A DNA stretch of 64,000 nucleotides from Flavobacterium sp. (GTDB lineage Bacteria > Bacteroidota > Bacteroidia > Flavobacteriales > Flavobacteriaceae): NCBI RefSeq assembly GCF_017744675.1, contig NZ_JAGIAV010000002.1, positions 620,001 to 684,000 on the forward strand. The letters run 5' to 3'. Made by a program: the position numbers and the translations under genes. The notes beneath the pieces were generated by a model. It was not told the origin of the DNA. It saw only the letters and a program-made list of their open reading frames with translations, and made no database searches. The first letter of the stretch is position 1. Each line of letters starts with the position of its first letter. This document shows, one piece after another, positions 50,490-60,231 of the stretch.

Positions 50490-51683
50490 CTAAAGGTGAA
50501 GTTGAATTTTATATCTATTCAAGATTTTCATTACAAAAAGCATAATGACAGAAAATAACAGAGACCAAAGAATCCCAGGAAGTCCCACTCTAAAATATCC
50601 TGGAATAATATGAACGTTTATAAGCTTACAGAAATAATAAATAACACCTGGCAAAATATAAATCAATAACGGATTTGCCGCTGCTGGCATGAAAAATTCG
50701 CTCCATTTAGTTTGTTTTTTAACTTCCATTAGCCAATACAAGAAATAGAACAAAACGGTACAAATTGCCGCCGAAAACATAGTCCATGAAGGTGTGCCTT
50801 TTATTTTTGAAATTCCAAAATACGGACGAAGCAAAATGGCTGTTAAGGTAAATAGCGCAATAAAACCAATTACCAGCCAATTGATTTTAGTGTTAATTAT
50901 TTTTCGATCGAAAAATAATAGCGAAATCACCACTCCTGCCGAAACTAAAGAAGCATGAGTTAGATGACCTGCTATAAAACTTAGCCAAGGAGTGCTATGT
51001 ACGAAAGAACCTTCTGTTAAATTAAGAGTATTCATTGCGACAGAAAAAGCTAAAAATGCTATCATTGCCCATAAATTTCCTGAAACTAACCAATAATAAA
51101 TAACTGTAAAAAGATACGCCCAACCGATTAGTCCGAGAATTCCCCACCATTTTGGTGTCATTCCTCTTTCTCCTGTTTCTTGAATGTATAAAAAGTAAAG
51201 GGATATGAGAACCAAAATCCCTCCGTATTGAAGTACATTTTTTAACCAAAGAGGAAAATCTTTCGGATATTTATTCCAAATCGGAATTGGCATCGCGTAT
51301 GCTAAAAGTGCCCAAAGTACTGGATTAATAATCATTTTAGAAGCGTCGTAACCATATTCGGCATTCACCATAAACACGCCTATAACGATAAGTGCAATTG
51401 CTCTTTTAAGCGTATGCGTCCAGATTGTTTTCGGACTATCTCCTTTTATCAACCTCGCATTAAAAGCAAACGGAATAGACATCCCGACAATGAATAAAAA
51501 AGCAGGAAAAACCAAATCAACAAAAGTCATCGCGTCTGCATCTGCAGGCATGTGCCTCATCCATTGTGGCACTTCTTTAATGCTTGCCAATTCATTTACA
51601 AAAATCATTACAAAAATGGTAATTCCACGCAAAGCATCAATCGAAATGATACGTTGATTAAACAGATTCTCTTTTATTTTCAT
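50490..51683 (-). CDS. HGSNAT-like transmembrane acyltransferase (second copy in window)
   Basis: This protein of about 397 residues is a distant relative of the one at 37142. It opens with RIISIDALRGITIFVMIFVNELASI and has FVDLVFPAFLFIVGMSIPFAF, the family signature, and about ten membrane helices. The start is taken as ATG at 51683: a -7 element (TATATTTG, 51709-51702) overlaps the earlier TTG/ATG at 51704-51701, so those would not be transcribed. It should acylate a sugar across the inner membrane. It is divergent from the tyrosine phosphatase gene and adjacent to the capsule locus. Confidence 0.82.
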   Translation of the reverse strand: MKIKENLFNQRIISIDALRGITIFVMIFVNELASIKEVPQWMRHMPADADAMTFVDLVFPAFLFIVGMSIPFAFNARLIKGDSPKTIWTHTLKRAIALIVIGVFMVNAEYGYDASKMIINPVLWALLAYAMPIPIWNKYPKDFPLWLKNVLQYGGILVLISLYFLYIQETGERGMTPKWWGILGLIGWAYLFTVIYYWLVSGNLWAMIAFLAFSVAMNTLNLTEGSFVHSTPWLSFIAGHLTHASLVSAGVVISLLFFDRKIINTKINWLVIGFIALFTLTAILLRPYFGISKIKGTPSWTMFSAAICTVLFYFLYWLMEVKKQTKWSEFFMPAAANPLLIYILPGVIYYFCKLINVHIIPGYFRVGLPGILWSLLFSVIMLFVMKILNRYKIQLHL

Positions 51684-51701
51684 AAAAAAATACTTTTTCA
51701 T

Positions 51702-51709
51702 CAAATATA
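51702..51709 (-). promoter_or_regulatory. -7 element of the second HGSNAT-like gene
   Basis: TATATTTG on the minus strand fits TAnnTTTG and decides the start at 51683 (leader about 12 nt). No -33 TTG was found at the usual spacing. Confidence 0.45.
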
Positions 51710-51781
51710 TAAAAGACTAGCGACATTAGTTACATTAATTTTATTTTCGATTGTTTTTATCATAAATAAAAACATTAGGCT

Positions 51782-51789
51782 TACTTTTG
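51782..51789 (+). promoter_or_regulatory. -7 element almost touching the cpsB start
   Basis: TACTTTTG ends only 4 nt before the ATG at 51794, so the transcript would have almost no leader. A TTG at 51751-51753 is too far upstream (28 nt) for a standard -33. Confidence 0.4.
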
Positions 51790-51793
51790 CAGC

Positions 51794-52531
51794 ATGTTAT
51801 CATTCTTTAAATCGAAACCTTTCTTAAGAGATCTTTTAGCTGGAGATTTTGTGGATATTCATTCCCATTTATTACCAGGAATAGATGATGGTGCCAGAAC
51901 CATTGACAATACGGCTAAACTTGTTCAATCGTTGCAGGAAATGGGAGTTTCTCAATTTATTACGACACCACATATCAGCCATTACATTTGGGATAATTCT
52001 CCAGAAATCATTAATGCTAAGTACAATGAAACGAAATTGTTATTAGAAGAAAAAAGCGTTATAATCCCTATGAAAGCAGCGTCTGAATATTTTATGGACG
52101 ATTGGTTTGAAAATCATTTTAAGAACGAAAAACTTCTTACTCTTAAAGATAATTACGTATTAGTTGAGATGTCATATATTAATGCTCCAGTCCAACTCTA
52201 TAAAATAATTTTTGAACTACAGGTTGCAGGATATATACCTGTTTTGGCTCATCCAGAAAGGTATTTGTTTTATCATAAAAACTTTGATGAATATAACAAA
52301 TTGAAAAAGGCTGGCTGTAAGTTTCAGCTCAATTTACTTTCAGTTGTAGGATATTACGGAGCGGAAATTACTAAAGTAGCGGAATTACTTTTGAACAAAG
52401 GATTATATGATTTTGCTGGAACTGATGTTCACCACAGCAACCATATAGCTTCATTTGATAAAAAAATAAATGTTAAAGAAATTTCTGTTTTAAAAGAAGT
52501 TATAGCCAATAACGCATTTTTCAGATTCTAA
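51794..52531 (+). CDS. PHP-type tyrosine-protein phosphatase (CpsB/YwqE-like)
   Basis: This 245-residue metal-dependent phosphatase belongs to the polymerase-and-histidinol-phosphatase family. The motif DIHSHLLPGIDDGA (residues 21-34, His23 and His25) binds metal. TPHISHYIW, LAHPERY and GTDVHHSNH supply other ligands. Such enzymes dephosphorylate the BY-kinase of capsule systems, here Wzc at 54127. It lies on the opposite strand and converges with the first sugar-transferase gene, one base between the stops. No ATG other than 51794 fits the family N-terminus. Confidence 0.92.
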   Translation: MLSFFKSKPFLRDLLAGDFVDIHSHLLPGIDDGARTIDNTAKLVQSLQEMGVSQFITTPHISHYIWDNSPEIINAKYNETKLLLEEKSVIIPMKAASEYFMDDWFENHFKNEKLLTLKDNYVLVEMSYINAPVQLYKIIFELQVAGYIPVLAHPERYLFYHKNFDEYNKLKKAGCKFQLNLLSVVGYYGAEITKVAELLLNKGLYDFAGTDVHHSNHIASFDKKINVKEISVLKEVIANNAFFRF

Positions 52532-52532
52532 A

Positions 52533-53951
52533 CTAGTATGCATTTTCTTCACCCTTAACAATATTCATAAGGGTTCTTACGATAATTTTGACATCTAATA
52601 GTAAACTCCAGTTTTCGATGTACCAAATATCGCATTCAACTCTATTTTCCATATCGACAAGTTTTTTTGTTTCACCACGATAGCCATTCACTTGTGCCCA
52701 GCCAGTAATTCCAGGTTTGGCATAATGTCGAACTGAATAATTTGCAATCAATTCGCCATACTCTTTTGCAAGATTAATCATATGCGGTCTAGGCCCTACA
52801 ACTGACATATTTCCAAAAAGAACATTAAAAAACTGTGGCAATTCATCTATACTCGTTTTACGCATAAAAACACCAAATTTAGTCACTCGGCTGTCCCCTT
52901 TCCCTGCCTGCTTATCGTGTGCAAGATCATTCAAGTACATACTTCTGAATTTCAAACAAGTGAAGGTTCTATTATCGCGACCTGAACGTGGTTGCTTAAA
53001 AAATATAGGCCCTGGCGATTCTAATTTGATAATAATCATTAGTATTGGAAATAGCCAAGGAAAAATTAAAATGATCACTAATGATGCGAAACAAATATCA
53101 AAAACTTTTTTTAAAATTCTATTTAGCGCAAGCTCTAAAGGTTCGGGACGAAGCATCAAGACTGGAGTATTTTCGTAAAAAGCAACCTCAACCTTACTTG
53201 ATTTTGTGTACAATTGAAAGTCTGGAATAAATTTAATACGCACCAAATTCTGTTCGCATATTTTTATTATTTTATTGATTGTCTCAACATTGTCTATATG
53301 CAGAGCGACATATAATTCATCAACTTTTTCTTTAATAACAAATTCTTCTATATCTTCAAATCCACCAGCAATTTCAAACAATTGAGAAGGAGAACTAGTA
53401 CTTTTTTCATCAAAAAAACCTAAAAACTTATATCCATAGGTTAAATTTTTGGCTAGTATTTTTCGCATTTTTTCTCCAGTATCATTTGCTCCAACAATAA
53501 TAATTTTTTTAAAATTATATCCTTTGGCTCTAATTTCTTTTAATACTTTCATAGATATGTAGCGAGACACCAATAATATCACGAAAAAAAACAAATAAAA
53601 ATAGAGTAATCGCAGCCTTGAAATATCCGAAAACTTTAAAAAGACTACAAAAATTGCAATTAAAGATGCATGTATTATAATTTTTCTAATAGTTCTCTTA
53701 ACGATAGATTCTATACGTTCGATTCTCACCATTCGATAGGAATCTTTATTTAAAAGCAAACCGATCCATATTAAGTTAGCTAATAAAGTAACCGTTTTCT
53801 CTTCTTTTACAAAGAGTTCATCAAGACTTCCAAATCTCGCAAGTGCTGAAAGTATTATGGCAGTATTTAATAATATTACATCCCAGATAACAAACAAAAG
53901 TTTGAAATAACGGGAAACACGGAAGCGTGATAATTCTTCTAAAATTTTCAT
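52533..53951 (-). CDS. Initiating sugar-phosphate transferase (WcaJ/WbaP-like), copy 1
   Basis: This 472-residue polyprenyl glycosylphosphotransferase starts a surface glycan by placing a sugar phosphate on undecaprenyl phosphate. It has four N-terminal membrane helices, a CoA-binding-like domain ([20 protein letters not shown]), a fifth hydrophobic segment ([21 protein letters not shown]) and the catalytic C-terminal domain ([64 protein letters not shown]). I place the start at 53951 because it gives the same length and N-terminus (MKIL) as the paralogue. A TTG at 53969 lies within a -7-like element (TATTTTTG). It follows the wzc terminator. Confidence 0.93.
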   Translation of the reverse strand: MKILEELSRFRVSRYFKLLFVIWDVILLNTAIILSALARFGSLDELFVKEEKTVTLLANLIWIGLLLNKDSYRMVRIERIESIVKRTIRKIIIHASLIAIFVVFLKFSDISRLRLLYFYLFFFVILLVSRYISMKVLKEIRAKGYNFKKIIIVGANDTGEKMRKILAKNLTYGYKFLGFFDEKSTSSPSQLFEIAGGFEDIEEFVIKEKVDELYVALHIDNVETINKIIKICEQNLVRIKFIPDFQLYTKSSKVEVAFYENTPVLMLRPEPLELALNRILKKVFDICFASLVIILIFPWLFPILMIIIKLESPGPIFFKQPRSGRDNRTFTCLKFRSMYLNDLAHDKQAGKGDSRVTKFGVFMRKTSIDELPQFFNVLFGNMSVVGPRPHMINLAKEYGELIANYSVRHYAKPGITGWAQVNGYRGETKKLVDMENRVECDIWYIENWSLLLDVKIIVRTLMNIVKGEENAY

Positions 53952-53966
53952 CATTAAATTCTTATC

Positions 53967-53974
53967 CAAAAATA
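53967..53974 (-). promoter_or_regulatory. -7 element of initiating transferase copy 1
   Basis: TATTTTTG on the minus strand fits TAnnTTTG. Together with the terminator at 54078-54108 it suggests a separate transcript for this copy. Confidence 0.4.
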
Positions 53975-54077
53975 AGCTTTAGCATACATTGACGAAAATA
54001 GTACTTTAATTGTACTTAAAGATTATTTTAAATCAATTATTTCTTTTTTTTATTAATAAATTAATGGTGACAAAACA

Positions 54078-54108
54078 AAAAAGGTTCAATATGTAATTGA
54101 ACCTTTTT
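54078..54108 (-). terminator. Terminator after wzc
   Basis: A 13-bp perfect stem (AAAAAGGTTCAAT / ATTGAACCTTTTT) with a 5-nt loop lies 18 bp past the wzc stop and is followed on the minus strand by TTGTTTTG. Confidence 0.93.
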
Positions 54109-54126
54109 GTTGCTGTTTTCTTTTAT

Positions 54127-56514
54127 CTAAAAAAAACTTTTATACCATTTCTTTTTTGCTACGTTAGTTCCGTAACCATATCCATAACCTAGCCCTTTTG
54201 TCGAATCTGTATCATTTAAGATTAGACACATATTTGGCAATTTATTTTCTCTGTAAATTGAATTTACAACTGACAACATTCGTTTTTCTAGTATCCCTGC
54301 ACGCATTACATATGCAAATGTATCTGCATTTTTTGCTATTACTAAAGTATCTGTAACTAAACATACCGGTGCGGTATCAACAATAATATAATCGTATTGT
54401 TTTTTAAGCTCCTCAAAAAGATTTTCAACTTTACTCCCCATTAACAAATCTGCAGGATTTGGAGGAATTATTCCACCAGGAAGAACAAAGAAATTTTCGT
54501 AGCTTTTATGCTTAACGATGTAGTCCTGAATATTATTAGTGTCTATAGATGATAAATAATTAGTTACACCTAAAGATGGAAGCTCCATATATTCATCTAA
54601 CTTCGGGTTTCTAATATCCATTCCTACGAGTAAAACTTTTTTTCCAGATAAAGCAAATGTTGCCGCTAAATTTACAGCAATAAATGTTTTTCCTTCTCCA
54701 GAAAAAGAAGACGTAACAAAAATTGTTTTTGCCTGCCCAGAAGGAACTTTATTTAGCATAAATTCTAAATTAGTCCTAACAATTCGTATTGCCTCAGCAG
54801 AACTAGATCGACTTTCTGATTTTAACATTCCGTTTTTATCATGAGAAGTAGGTATATCTCCAATGTAAGGAATTTGCGTTTTCCCCTCTAAATCCAATCT
54901 ACTCTTAATCTTTGTATCCAGTAAATCATCTGCATATATAAATCCAAAAGGAACTAATAAGCCGAACAATATTCCAGCTAAATAAATGATTTTTCCCTTT
55001 GGAGCAATCTGATTCTTTTCTGCTTTAGCAGTATCTATAACACGAGCGTTAGGCTCTGTTACCGATAATGCAATGGCAGTTTCTTCTCTTTTTTGCAATA
55101 AGTAGAGATACAATTCTTCTTTAACCTTCTGCTGTCTCGCAATCACTCTAAACTGTCGCTCTTGAACAGGAATTTTTCCAATTTTATTATTTAGAATATG
55201 TTCTTGATTTTTTATATCCCGATTCTGAATTTGCAAATTAGCCTGCATACGACTCAAACTTGAGGCAACATTTGATTTTAATGCCATTATTTGCTGATCT
55301 AATTTTAATACAGCCGGGTTTTCTTCTGTTGCAGATTTCAAAATTCTGTTGCGATCCAAAACCAATTGATTATAAGAAGAAATTAGTCCGCTTGTATCGC
55401 CCTTATCTGCTATCATATTTGCAGGCAATAAATCAGAATTGGTACTTTTTTTAATAAAATCAAGCAGTGAATTAACTACATTCAACTGAATTTCTGTTTC
55501 CACTCCTTTTTTATCATATTCTGTTGAACCTTGCATAAAAAGCTTAGCCTCAGAATCAATATCTGTAAGTTGATTTGTTTTTTTAAAACTTTCAACATCC
55601 TGCTCCACACCATCAAGTTCTTGGGTAATTAATAATAACCTATTTGCAATAAATTTAGAAGTAGTTTCGGAAATAGAATTTTTATCATCTGCAGCATTTT
55701 CATTGTATATCTCAATCATTGTATCTAAAAAATCTTCCGCTTTTTTAGATACTGGATCTGATATTGAAATGCTGACAACACTACTTGTTTTATTTATAGG
55801 TTCTACAGTCATTTTATTTCTAAAGGCTGCGACAACATTATCTACTGGAGAGATAACGATACGAATTGATTCAAATTGATCTGCATGATTTTTTTCGTAA
55901 AATGCTGTTTTTTCAACAATTAAAGTTCCAATCTTAGTAGAAATTTGCTCTCCGTATTTAAACGTTTTTTGTGATGATAAAAGAAACTTTTCCTTCTCGT
56001 CCCCATCAACTTCTAATAAAAATGTAAGCGGAGTCAAAAGTTTACAATTTAAATCAATTTTAGACTGTTCAAATAAAACTGACTTATTTATAAATGTGAC
56101 TTTTATTGGACTACTTCCATAAATATCTCGATTTGTAAAATTTTCTTTAACAAATAATGAGATATTCAAATTTAGTTTTTTAATAGTTCCTTCTGCTAAA
56201 GTTCTGGATTTCAATATTTCTATTTCATTATCAACATTACTTTTCATACCTCCTCCTAAACCTAAATCTGCAAAAGCAGATAATTCAGAAAGCATTCCAC
56301 CCTTTTTTTCATCTTTAACTAAAATAGATGTAGAAGCTCTATAAGTCGGTATAGTATAACGCAAATACAAAAATGCCAAACCTATCCCTATTGTTGTTGC
56401 GATTAAAAACCAACGCCAATGAACTATATATTTACCTAACTGCTCTCTAATATTAGTCTCATCTATTTTATCATCAATAACATTATAATAAAAATCTTCT
56501 TTGTTCATTTTCAT
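54127..56514 (-). CDS. wzc: Wzc-type polysaccharide co-polymerase and BY-kinase
   Basis: This 795-residue protein controls chain length and export. It has TM1 (about 34-52), a Wzz domain, a long periplasmic coiled region (about 270-500), TM2 (about 510-530) and a cytoplasmic tyrosine kinase domain. The Walker A is TSSFSGEGKTFIAVNLA, the A' motif is LLVGMDIRNPKLDEY and Walker B is YDYIIVDTAP. The C-terminus has a small tyrosine cluster (GLGYGYGYGTNVAKKKWYKSFF) for autophosphorylation. It lies one base after wza. A second in-frame ATG at 56508 is also possible. The partner phosphatase is probably the PHP protein at 51794. Confidence 0.95.
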   Translation of the reverse strand: MKMNKEDFYYNVIDDKIDETNIREQLGKYIVHWRWFLIATTIGIGLAFLYLRYTIPTYRASTSILVKDEKKGGMLSELSAFADLGLGGGMKSNVDNEIEILKSRTLAEGTIKKLNLNISLFVKENFTNRDIYGSSPIKVTFINKSVLFEQSKIDLNCKLLTPLTFLLEVDGDEKEKFLLSSQKTFKYGEQISTKIGTLIVEKTAFYEKNHADQFESIRIVISPVDNVVAAFRNKMTVEPINKTSSVVSISISDPVSKKAEDFLDTMIEIYNENAADDKNSISETTSKFIANRLLLITQELDGVEQDVESFKKTNQLTDIDSEAKLFMQGSTEYDKKGVETEIQLNVVNSLLDFIKKSTNSDLLPANMIADKGDTSGLISSYNQLVLDRNRILKSATEENPAVLKLDQQIMALKSNVASSLSRMQANLQIQNRDIKNQEHILNNKIGKIPVQERQFRVIARQQKVKEELYLYLLQKREETAIALSVTEPNARVIDTAKAEKNQIAPKGKIIYLAGILFGLLVPFGFIYADDLLDTKIKSRLDLEGKTQIPYIGDIPTSHDKNGMLKSESRSSSAEAIRIVRTNLEFMLNKVPSGQAKTIFVTSSFSGEGKTFIAVNLAATFALSGKKVLLVGMDIRNPKLDEYMELPSLGVTNYLSSIDTNNIQDYIVKHKSYENFFVLPGGIIPPNPADLLMGSKVENLFEELKKQYDYIIVDTAPVCLVTDTLVIAKNADTFAYVMRAGILEKRMLSVVNSIYRENKLPNMCLILNDTDSTKGLGYGYGYGTNVAKKKWYKSFF

Positions 56515-56515
56515 T

Positions 56516-57307
56516 TTATTTAAAGATTAAAACAGAAAGCGATACTAAAATAGAAACCGCTGATATAATTACTGATGTATTTGGCCCTACAGCCGAAGAA
56601 TTTACTCTTGTTTTATTAGGTTCAACATAAACCACATCATTTTGGGCTAAATAGTAAAATGGTGAATTAATAAAATCTGATTTAGTAATGTCTACTCTAT
56701 TAAATGATTTCTCACCATTGACTTCTCTAATAATCAAAATATTATTTCTTTTACCATAAATCGTTAAATCTTTTGCCATACTTAAAGCTTCTACTAATGT
56801 GACTCTTTCTGATGTAATAGAATAGGTTCCTGGTGAATTGACTTCGCCTTGTAGTGAAACTTTAAAATTTGTTATGCGGAGATTAATAATAGGATTTTTA
56901 ACATAGACACTAATTTTAGTTTGCAATAATTGTAAAGCATCAGTACGCGTTAATCCACCAATTTTTATTTTCCCCAATACAGGAAAATCAATGTCACCAT
57001 TTTTATCAACTAAATAGGTCTGAATTGTTTCCTGACTACGTGTAACATCGAGTTTATTGTTACTCGAAACACTATAAGTTTTGAGATTAAATGGAGAAAC
57101 TGCTTCTGAATCTTCTGCAGAAACAATTATCATTAATAAATCATCTGGCTGGATTTTAACTTCATAGGAGTTTGTACTTTGACCATTGTTTAAAGTATCT
57201 ATATTTTGATAATAAACTACATTTTGCCTTGAAGCACAAGAAAAAAGCAAAAATATAATAGCTAAGAAGCATGTTGTTTTTATAAAAAAACTAAAGTGGC
57301 ATTTCAT
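56516..57307 (-). CDS. wza: Wza-type polysaccharide export lipoprotein
   Basis: This 263-residue protein is the outer-membrane export partner of Wzc. Starting at ATG 57307 gives a signal ending at Cys24 (LLFSC). An ATG at 57334 or TTG at 57340 would add a poor extension. The Poly_export domain (KIQPDDLLMIIVSAEDSEAVSPFN) and a SLBB domain (VSLQGEVNSPGTYSI) are visible. A C-terminal hydrophobic helix (SVIISAVSILVSLSVLIF) inserts in a membrane. It directly precedes wzc. Confidence 0.94.
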   Translation of the reverse strand: MKCHFSFFIKTTCFLAIIFLLFSCASRQNVVYYQNIDTLNNGQSTNSYEVKIQPDDLLMIIVSAEDSEAVSPFNLKTYSVSSNNKLDVTRSQETIQTYLVDKNGDIDFPVLGKIKIGGLTRTDALQLLQTKISVYVKNPIINLRITNFKVSLQGEVNSPGTYSITSERVTLVEALSMAKDLTIYGKRNNILIIREVNGEKSFNRVDITKSDFINSPFYYLAQNDVVYVEPNKTRVNSSAVGPNTSVIISAVSILVSLSVLIFK

Positions 57308-57409
57308 TGTAATTAAATTTAAAGCATAATGCATCCGCAAAACATTTTTTTGTTTTGCAAGACCATTAAATATTTGTAAAAGGATTTTTAATTGCGGGAA
57401 AGGAGATAT

Positions 57410-58828
57410 CTAGTAAGCGTTTTTTTCTCCCTTAAAGATATTGAAAACTGTTTTAAGAATTATTTTGATATCTAATAGTAAACTCCAGTTTTCTATATAC
57501 CAAATATCAAATTCTACTCTGTTCTCCATATCCATAAGTTTTTTGGTTTCGCCGCGATAACCATTAACTTGAGCCCAACCTGTGATACCAGGTTTAGCAT
57601 AGTGACGAACTAGATAATTACTGATTAACTCTGTATATTCTTTAGTATGGCACAACATATGAGGTCGTGGTCCTACTACTGACATATTACCCAAAAACAC
57701 ATTAAAAAATTGTGGCAATTCGTCAATGCTAGTTTTTCGCATAAAGGCACCAAATCTTGTAATACGGCTATCTCCCCTATGAGCTTGAATACGATCTGAA
57801 GCATTATTTACATACATGCTTCTGAACTTGTAACAAGTGAATGCTTTGTTGTCTCTCCCTGATCTTTCTTGTTTAAAGAAAATAGGTCCAGGAGATTCTA
57901 TTTTTATAATTGTATAAATGATAGGAAATAACCACGGAAATATTAGCAAGATTACCATAATCGAAAAACAAACATCAAAAAGTTTTTTTAATAATCGATT
58001 TGCGGTATTCTCTAAAGGTTCCCTTCTAGACATCAATACAGGCGTATTCTCATAAAAAGAAATCTCAACTTTGCTAGATTTTGTGTATAATTGAAAATCT
58101 GGAATAAACTTTATTCTAACCATATGATGTTCACATATACGAATGAGCTTATTAATGATATCAACATCATCTATATGTAATGCAACATACATCTCATCTA
58201 CATGCTGTTGACTAATAAAACCTTGAATATCATCAAATCCTCCTATAATACTTCCAGAAACAGAATCTGGCATATTTCTTTTTTCATCAAAAAAACCTAA
58301 AAACCTATAACCATATGTTAAGTTTTTAGCAAGTGTATTACGCATTTTTTTACCTGTGTCATTGGCTCCGACAATAATTATATTCCTAAAATTATATCCT
58401 TTAGATCTAATATATTTTAAAGCAATCATCGAAAAAGAACGTGAAATTATTAGCAACAAAAAGAAAGACAGATAAAAGTAAAACAACTGTAATCTGGAAA
58501 TATCTGAATACTTTAGAAAAACAACAAAAATCGCTATGATGGCCGAGTGAATGACAAATTTCTCCATTGTTCTTTTTAGAATAGATTCAATAGTTTCCAC
58601 TCTTATAATTCTATAAGAGTCTTTATACAATAGAAGTCCAAGCCAGACTAAATTGGCCAATAATGATATTGTTTGTGTTTCCTTTAAAAAAAGTCTATTA
58701 AAACTTTCGAACTTAAATAATACCGAAATAATAATTGCGATATTTAATAAAATCAAATCCAAGAGAATAAACAAAATCTGGAAGTATCGTGAAAAACTAT
58801 AATCTGATAGTTTTTGTAAAATTTTCAT
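57410..58828 (-). CDS. Initiating sugar-phosphate transferase (WcaJ/WbaP-like), copy 2
   Basis: This 472-residue protein is a close paralogue of the one at 52533, with the same membrane, CoA-binding-like and catalytic segments. The catalytic motifs are [47 protein letters not shown] and [18 protein letters not shown]- and C-terminal ends (MKIL; KGE(K/E)NAY) are also conserved. It is part of the glycan operon, 18 bp after wecG and just before wza. It is probably the transferase for this operon; the other copy may serve a second glycan or be a duplicate. Confidence 0.93.
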   Translation of the reverse strand: MKILQKLSDYSFSRYFQILFILLDLILLNIAIIISVLFKFESFNRLFLKETQTISLLANLVWLGLLLYKDSYRIIRVETIESILKRTMEKFVIHSAIIAIFVVFLKYSDISRLQLFYFYLSFFLLLIISRSFSMIALKYIRSKGYNFRNIIIVGANDTGKKMRNTLAKNLTYGYRFLGFFDEKRNMPDSVSGSIIGGFDDIQGFISQQHVDEMYVALHIDDVDIINKLIRICEHHMVRIKFIPDFQLYTKSSKVEISFYENTPVLMSRREPLENTANRLLKKLFDVCFSIMVILLIFPWLFPIIYTIIKIESPGPIFFKQERSGRDNKAFTCYKFRSMYVNNASDRIQAHRGDSRITRFGAFMRKTSIDELPQFFNVFLGNMSVVGPRPHMLCHTKEYTELISNYLVRHYAKPGITGWAQVNGYRGETKKLMDMENRVEFDIWYIENWSLLLDIKIILKTVFNIFKGEKNAY

Positions 58829-58846
58829 AACTCAAACAAACCTTTA

Positions 58847-59584
58847 TTAAAAATACATTTTAATTTTTTTTTCAAAGAGGCACTTGATAAAAATAGGGCC
58901 ATAATACAAATATCTTTTCCACATTCTCCTTGGTTCTTTCAACAGTCTTACAAACCATTCTAAACCTATTTTTACGCAGAATTTACTTGGTCGAGCAATA
59001 GTGCCAGCATAAAAATCAAAAACAGCACCAATGGAACAAATTACTCTTGCGTCTAACTCGTTTTTATACATATTTGACCATTTCTCTTGTTTGGGAGCTG
59101 TCATTCCGACAAATAACACATCTGGTTTAAAAGCATTAACCTCTTCCAACATCTTCTTAATATCATTCTGTGAAAATTCATCTTTATAAGGTGGTGAAAA
59201 TGTCGATAATTTGATGTTTGGAAAATCTTTTGAAATTCTTGCAGTAATCTTATTCAAGGTGTTTTGAGAAGACCCCAAATAAAAACAAGTTCCTCCTTTT
59301 TTATTCAAATTAGTAAGGAGAAATTGATGAATATCAGCGCCGGCAACTTTTTTAATTGTTTTATGCGTAAATAATCTAACAGCACTAACGATACCAATAC
59401 CATCGGGCAATAAAATATCTGACTCTAACAGCGCTTTTTTAAAATCTAAGTCCTTCTCGGCAATGCAATAAGAATATTGATTAATTGTATTAATTAAAGT
59501 TTTTGAACCTGTGAAACAATCTGAAAGATCTCCACTATAAATAGAATAGTCCATCAATGGGACGACAGAGGTTGATTTAATCAT
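58847..59584 (-). CDS. WecG/TagA/CpsF family glycosyltransferase (GT26)
   Basis: This 245-residue GT26 enzyme adds the second sugar to a lipid-linked acceptor. The conserved regions are LLPDGIGIVSAVRLF, KKVAGADIHQFLL, CFYLGSSQNTLNKI, PDVLFVGMTAPKQEKW and ICSIGAVFDFYAGTIARPSKF..IGLEWFVRLLKEPRRMWKRYL. ATG at 59584 is used; the TTG at 59590 is less likely. It lies between a hexapeptide acetyltransferase gene (102 bp away) and the second initiating transferase. It probably uses UDP-ManNAcA or a similar donor, but the donor cannot be read from sequence. Confidence 0.93.
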   Translation of the reverse strand: MIKSTSVVPLMDYSIYSGDLSDCFTGSKTLINTINQYSYCIAEKDLDFKKALLESDILLPDGIGIVSAVRLFTHKTIKKVAGADIHQFLLTNLNKKGGTCFYLGSSQNTLNKITARISKDFPNIKLSTFSPPYKDEFSQNDIKKMLEEVNAFKPDVLFVGMTAPKQEKWSNMYKNELDARVICSIGAVFDFYAGTIARPSKFCVKIGLEWFVRLLKEPRRMWKRYLYYGPIFIKCLFEKKIKMYF

Positions 59585-59691
59585 TATCAAAAAAAATTAC
59601 TTGACTGTTAAATAATACAGAGTATGCTCTCTTTACAAAATGTTTATGAACGTGAATTTTTAATTCTATTAAAAGATACTATTTACAAGAT

Positions 59692-60231
59692 CTATTTTTG
59701 CAATAATTTACGATGATCCTCTAAATCTTTCTTAAATTCAAATCGATCACGTATTTTTTTTGCTGGATTACCCGCATAAATGGTATAACTTTCAACATCT
59801 TTTGTTACAACAGAACCCGCTGCAATAATTGCTCCCTCATTTATTGAAACACCCTGCAATATTGTTGAACCATAGCCGATCCAGACGTCGTTACCAATTT
59901 TTGTGATTAGCCCTAAACCCTTCCACGAATAATTATCTTCCCTTATCGACGATGCCAATCTAATTGGTGTTCCTATTTGTTGAAAATGATGATCGAACTT
60001 GCCTACGATCGCTACACGATTGCCAAAAATGACATTATCACCAATAATACAATCTGTCTCTATAAATGAATCTCTCCCTATGTAAAAATTTTTGCCAATG
60101 CACAAAGTAGATTTAGCCCAAAGTCTTACGCGAATGCCTGCAGAAAATCCTTTTCCAATAGAATATCGTCGATATTTTATCTTTACGAGATAAACGTTCC
60201 TAATTTTCTTTAGACTTTTTATTAAAATCAT
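59692..60231 (-). CDS. Hexapeptide-repeat (left-handed beta-helix) acetyltransferase
   Basis: This 179-residue protein has the isoleucine-patch hexapeptide repeats ([33 protein letters not shown] and [35 protein letters not shown]). It ends with [13 protein letters not shown], the usual terminal element. The likely role is O-acetylation of a sugar in the glycan. Its ATG overlaps the upstream glycosyltransferase gene by 4 bp. The gap of about 100 bp after it shows nothing. Confidence 0.9.
   Translation of the reverse strand: MILIKSLKKIRNVYLVKIKYRRYSIGKGFSAGIRVRLWAKSTLCIGKNFYIGRDSFIETDCIIGDNVIFGNRVAIVGKFDHHFQQIGTPIRLASSIREDNYSWKGLGLITKIGNDVWIGYGSTILQGVSINEGAIIAAGSVVTKDVESYTIYAGNPAKKIRDRFEFKKDLEDHRKLLQK

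Noticed and set aside
52533..58828. Assembly duplication of the initiating transferase
   Set aside because: The two copies differ at many residues, including loop sequences, so they are true paralogues.
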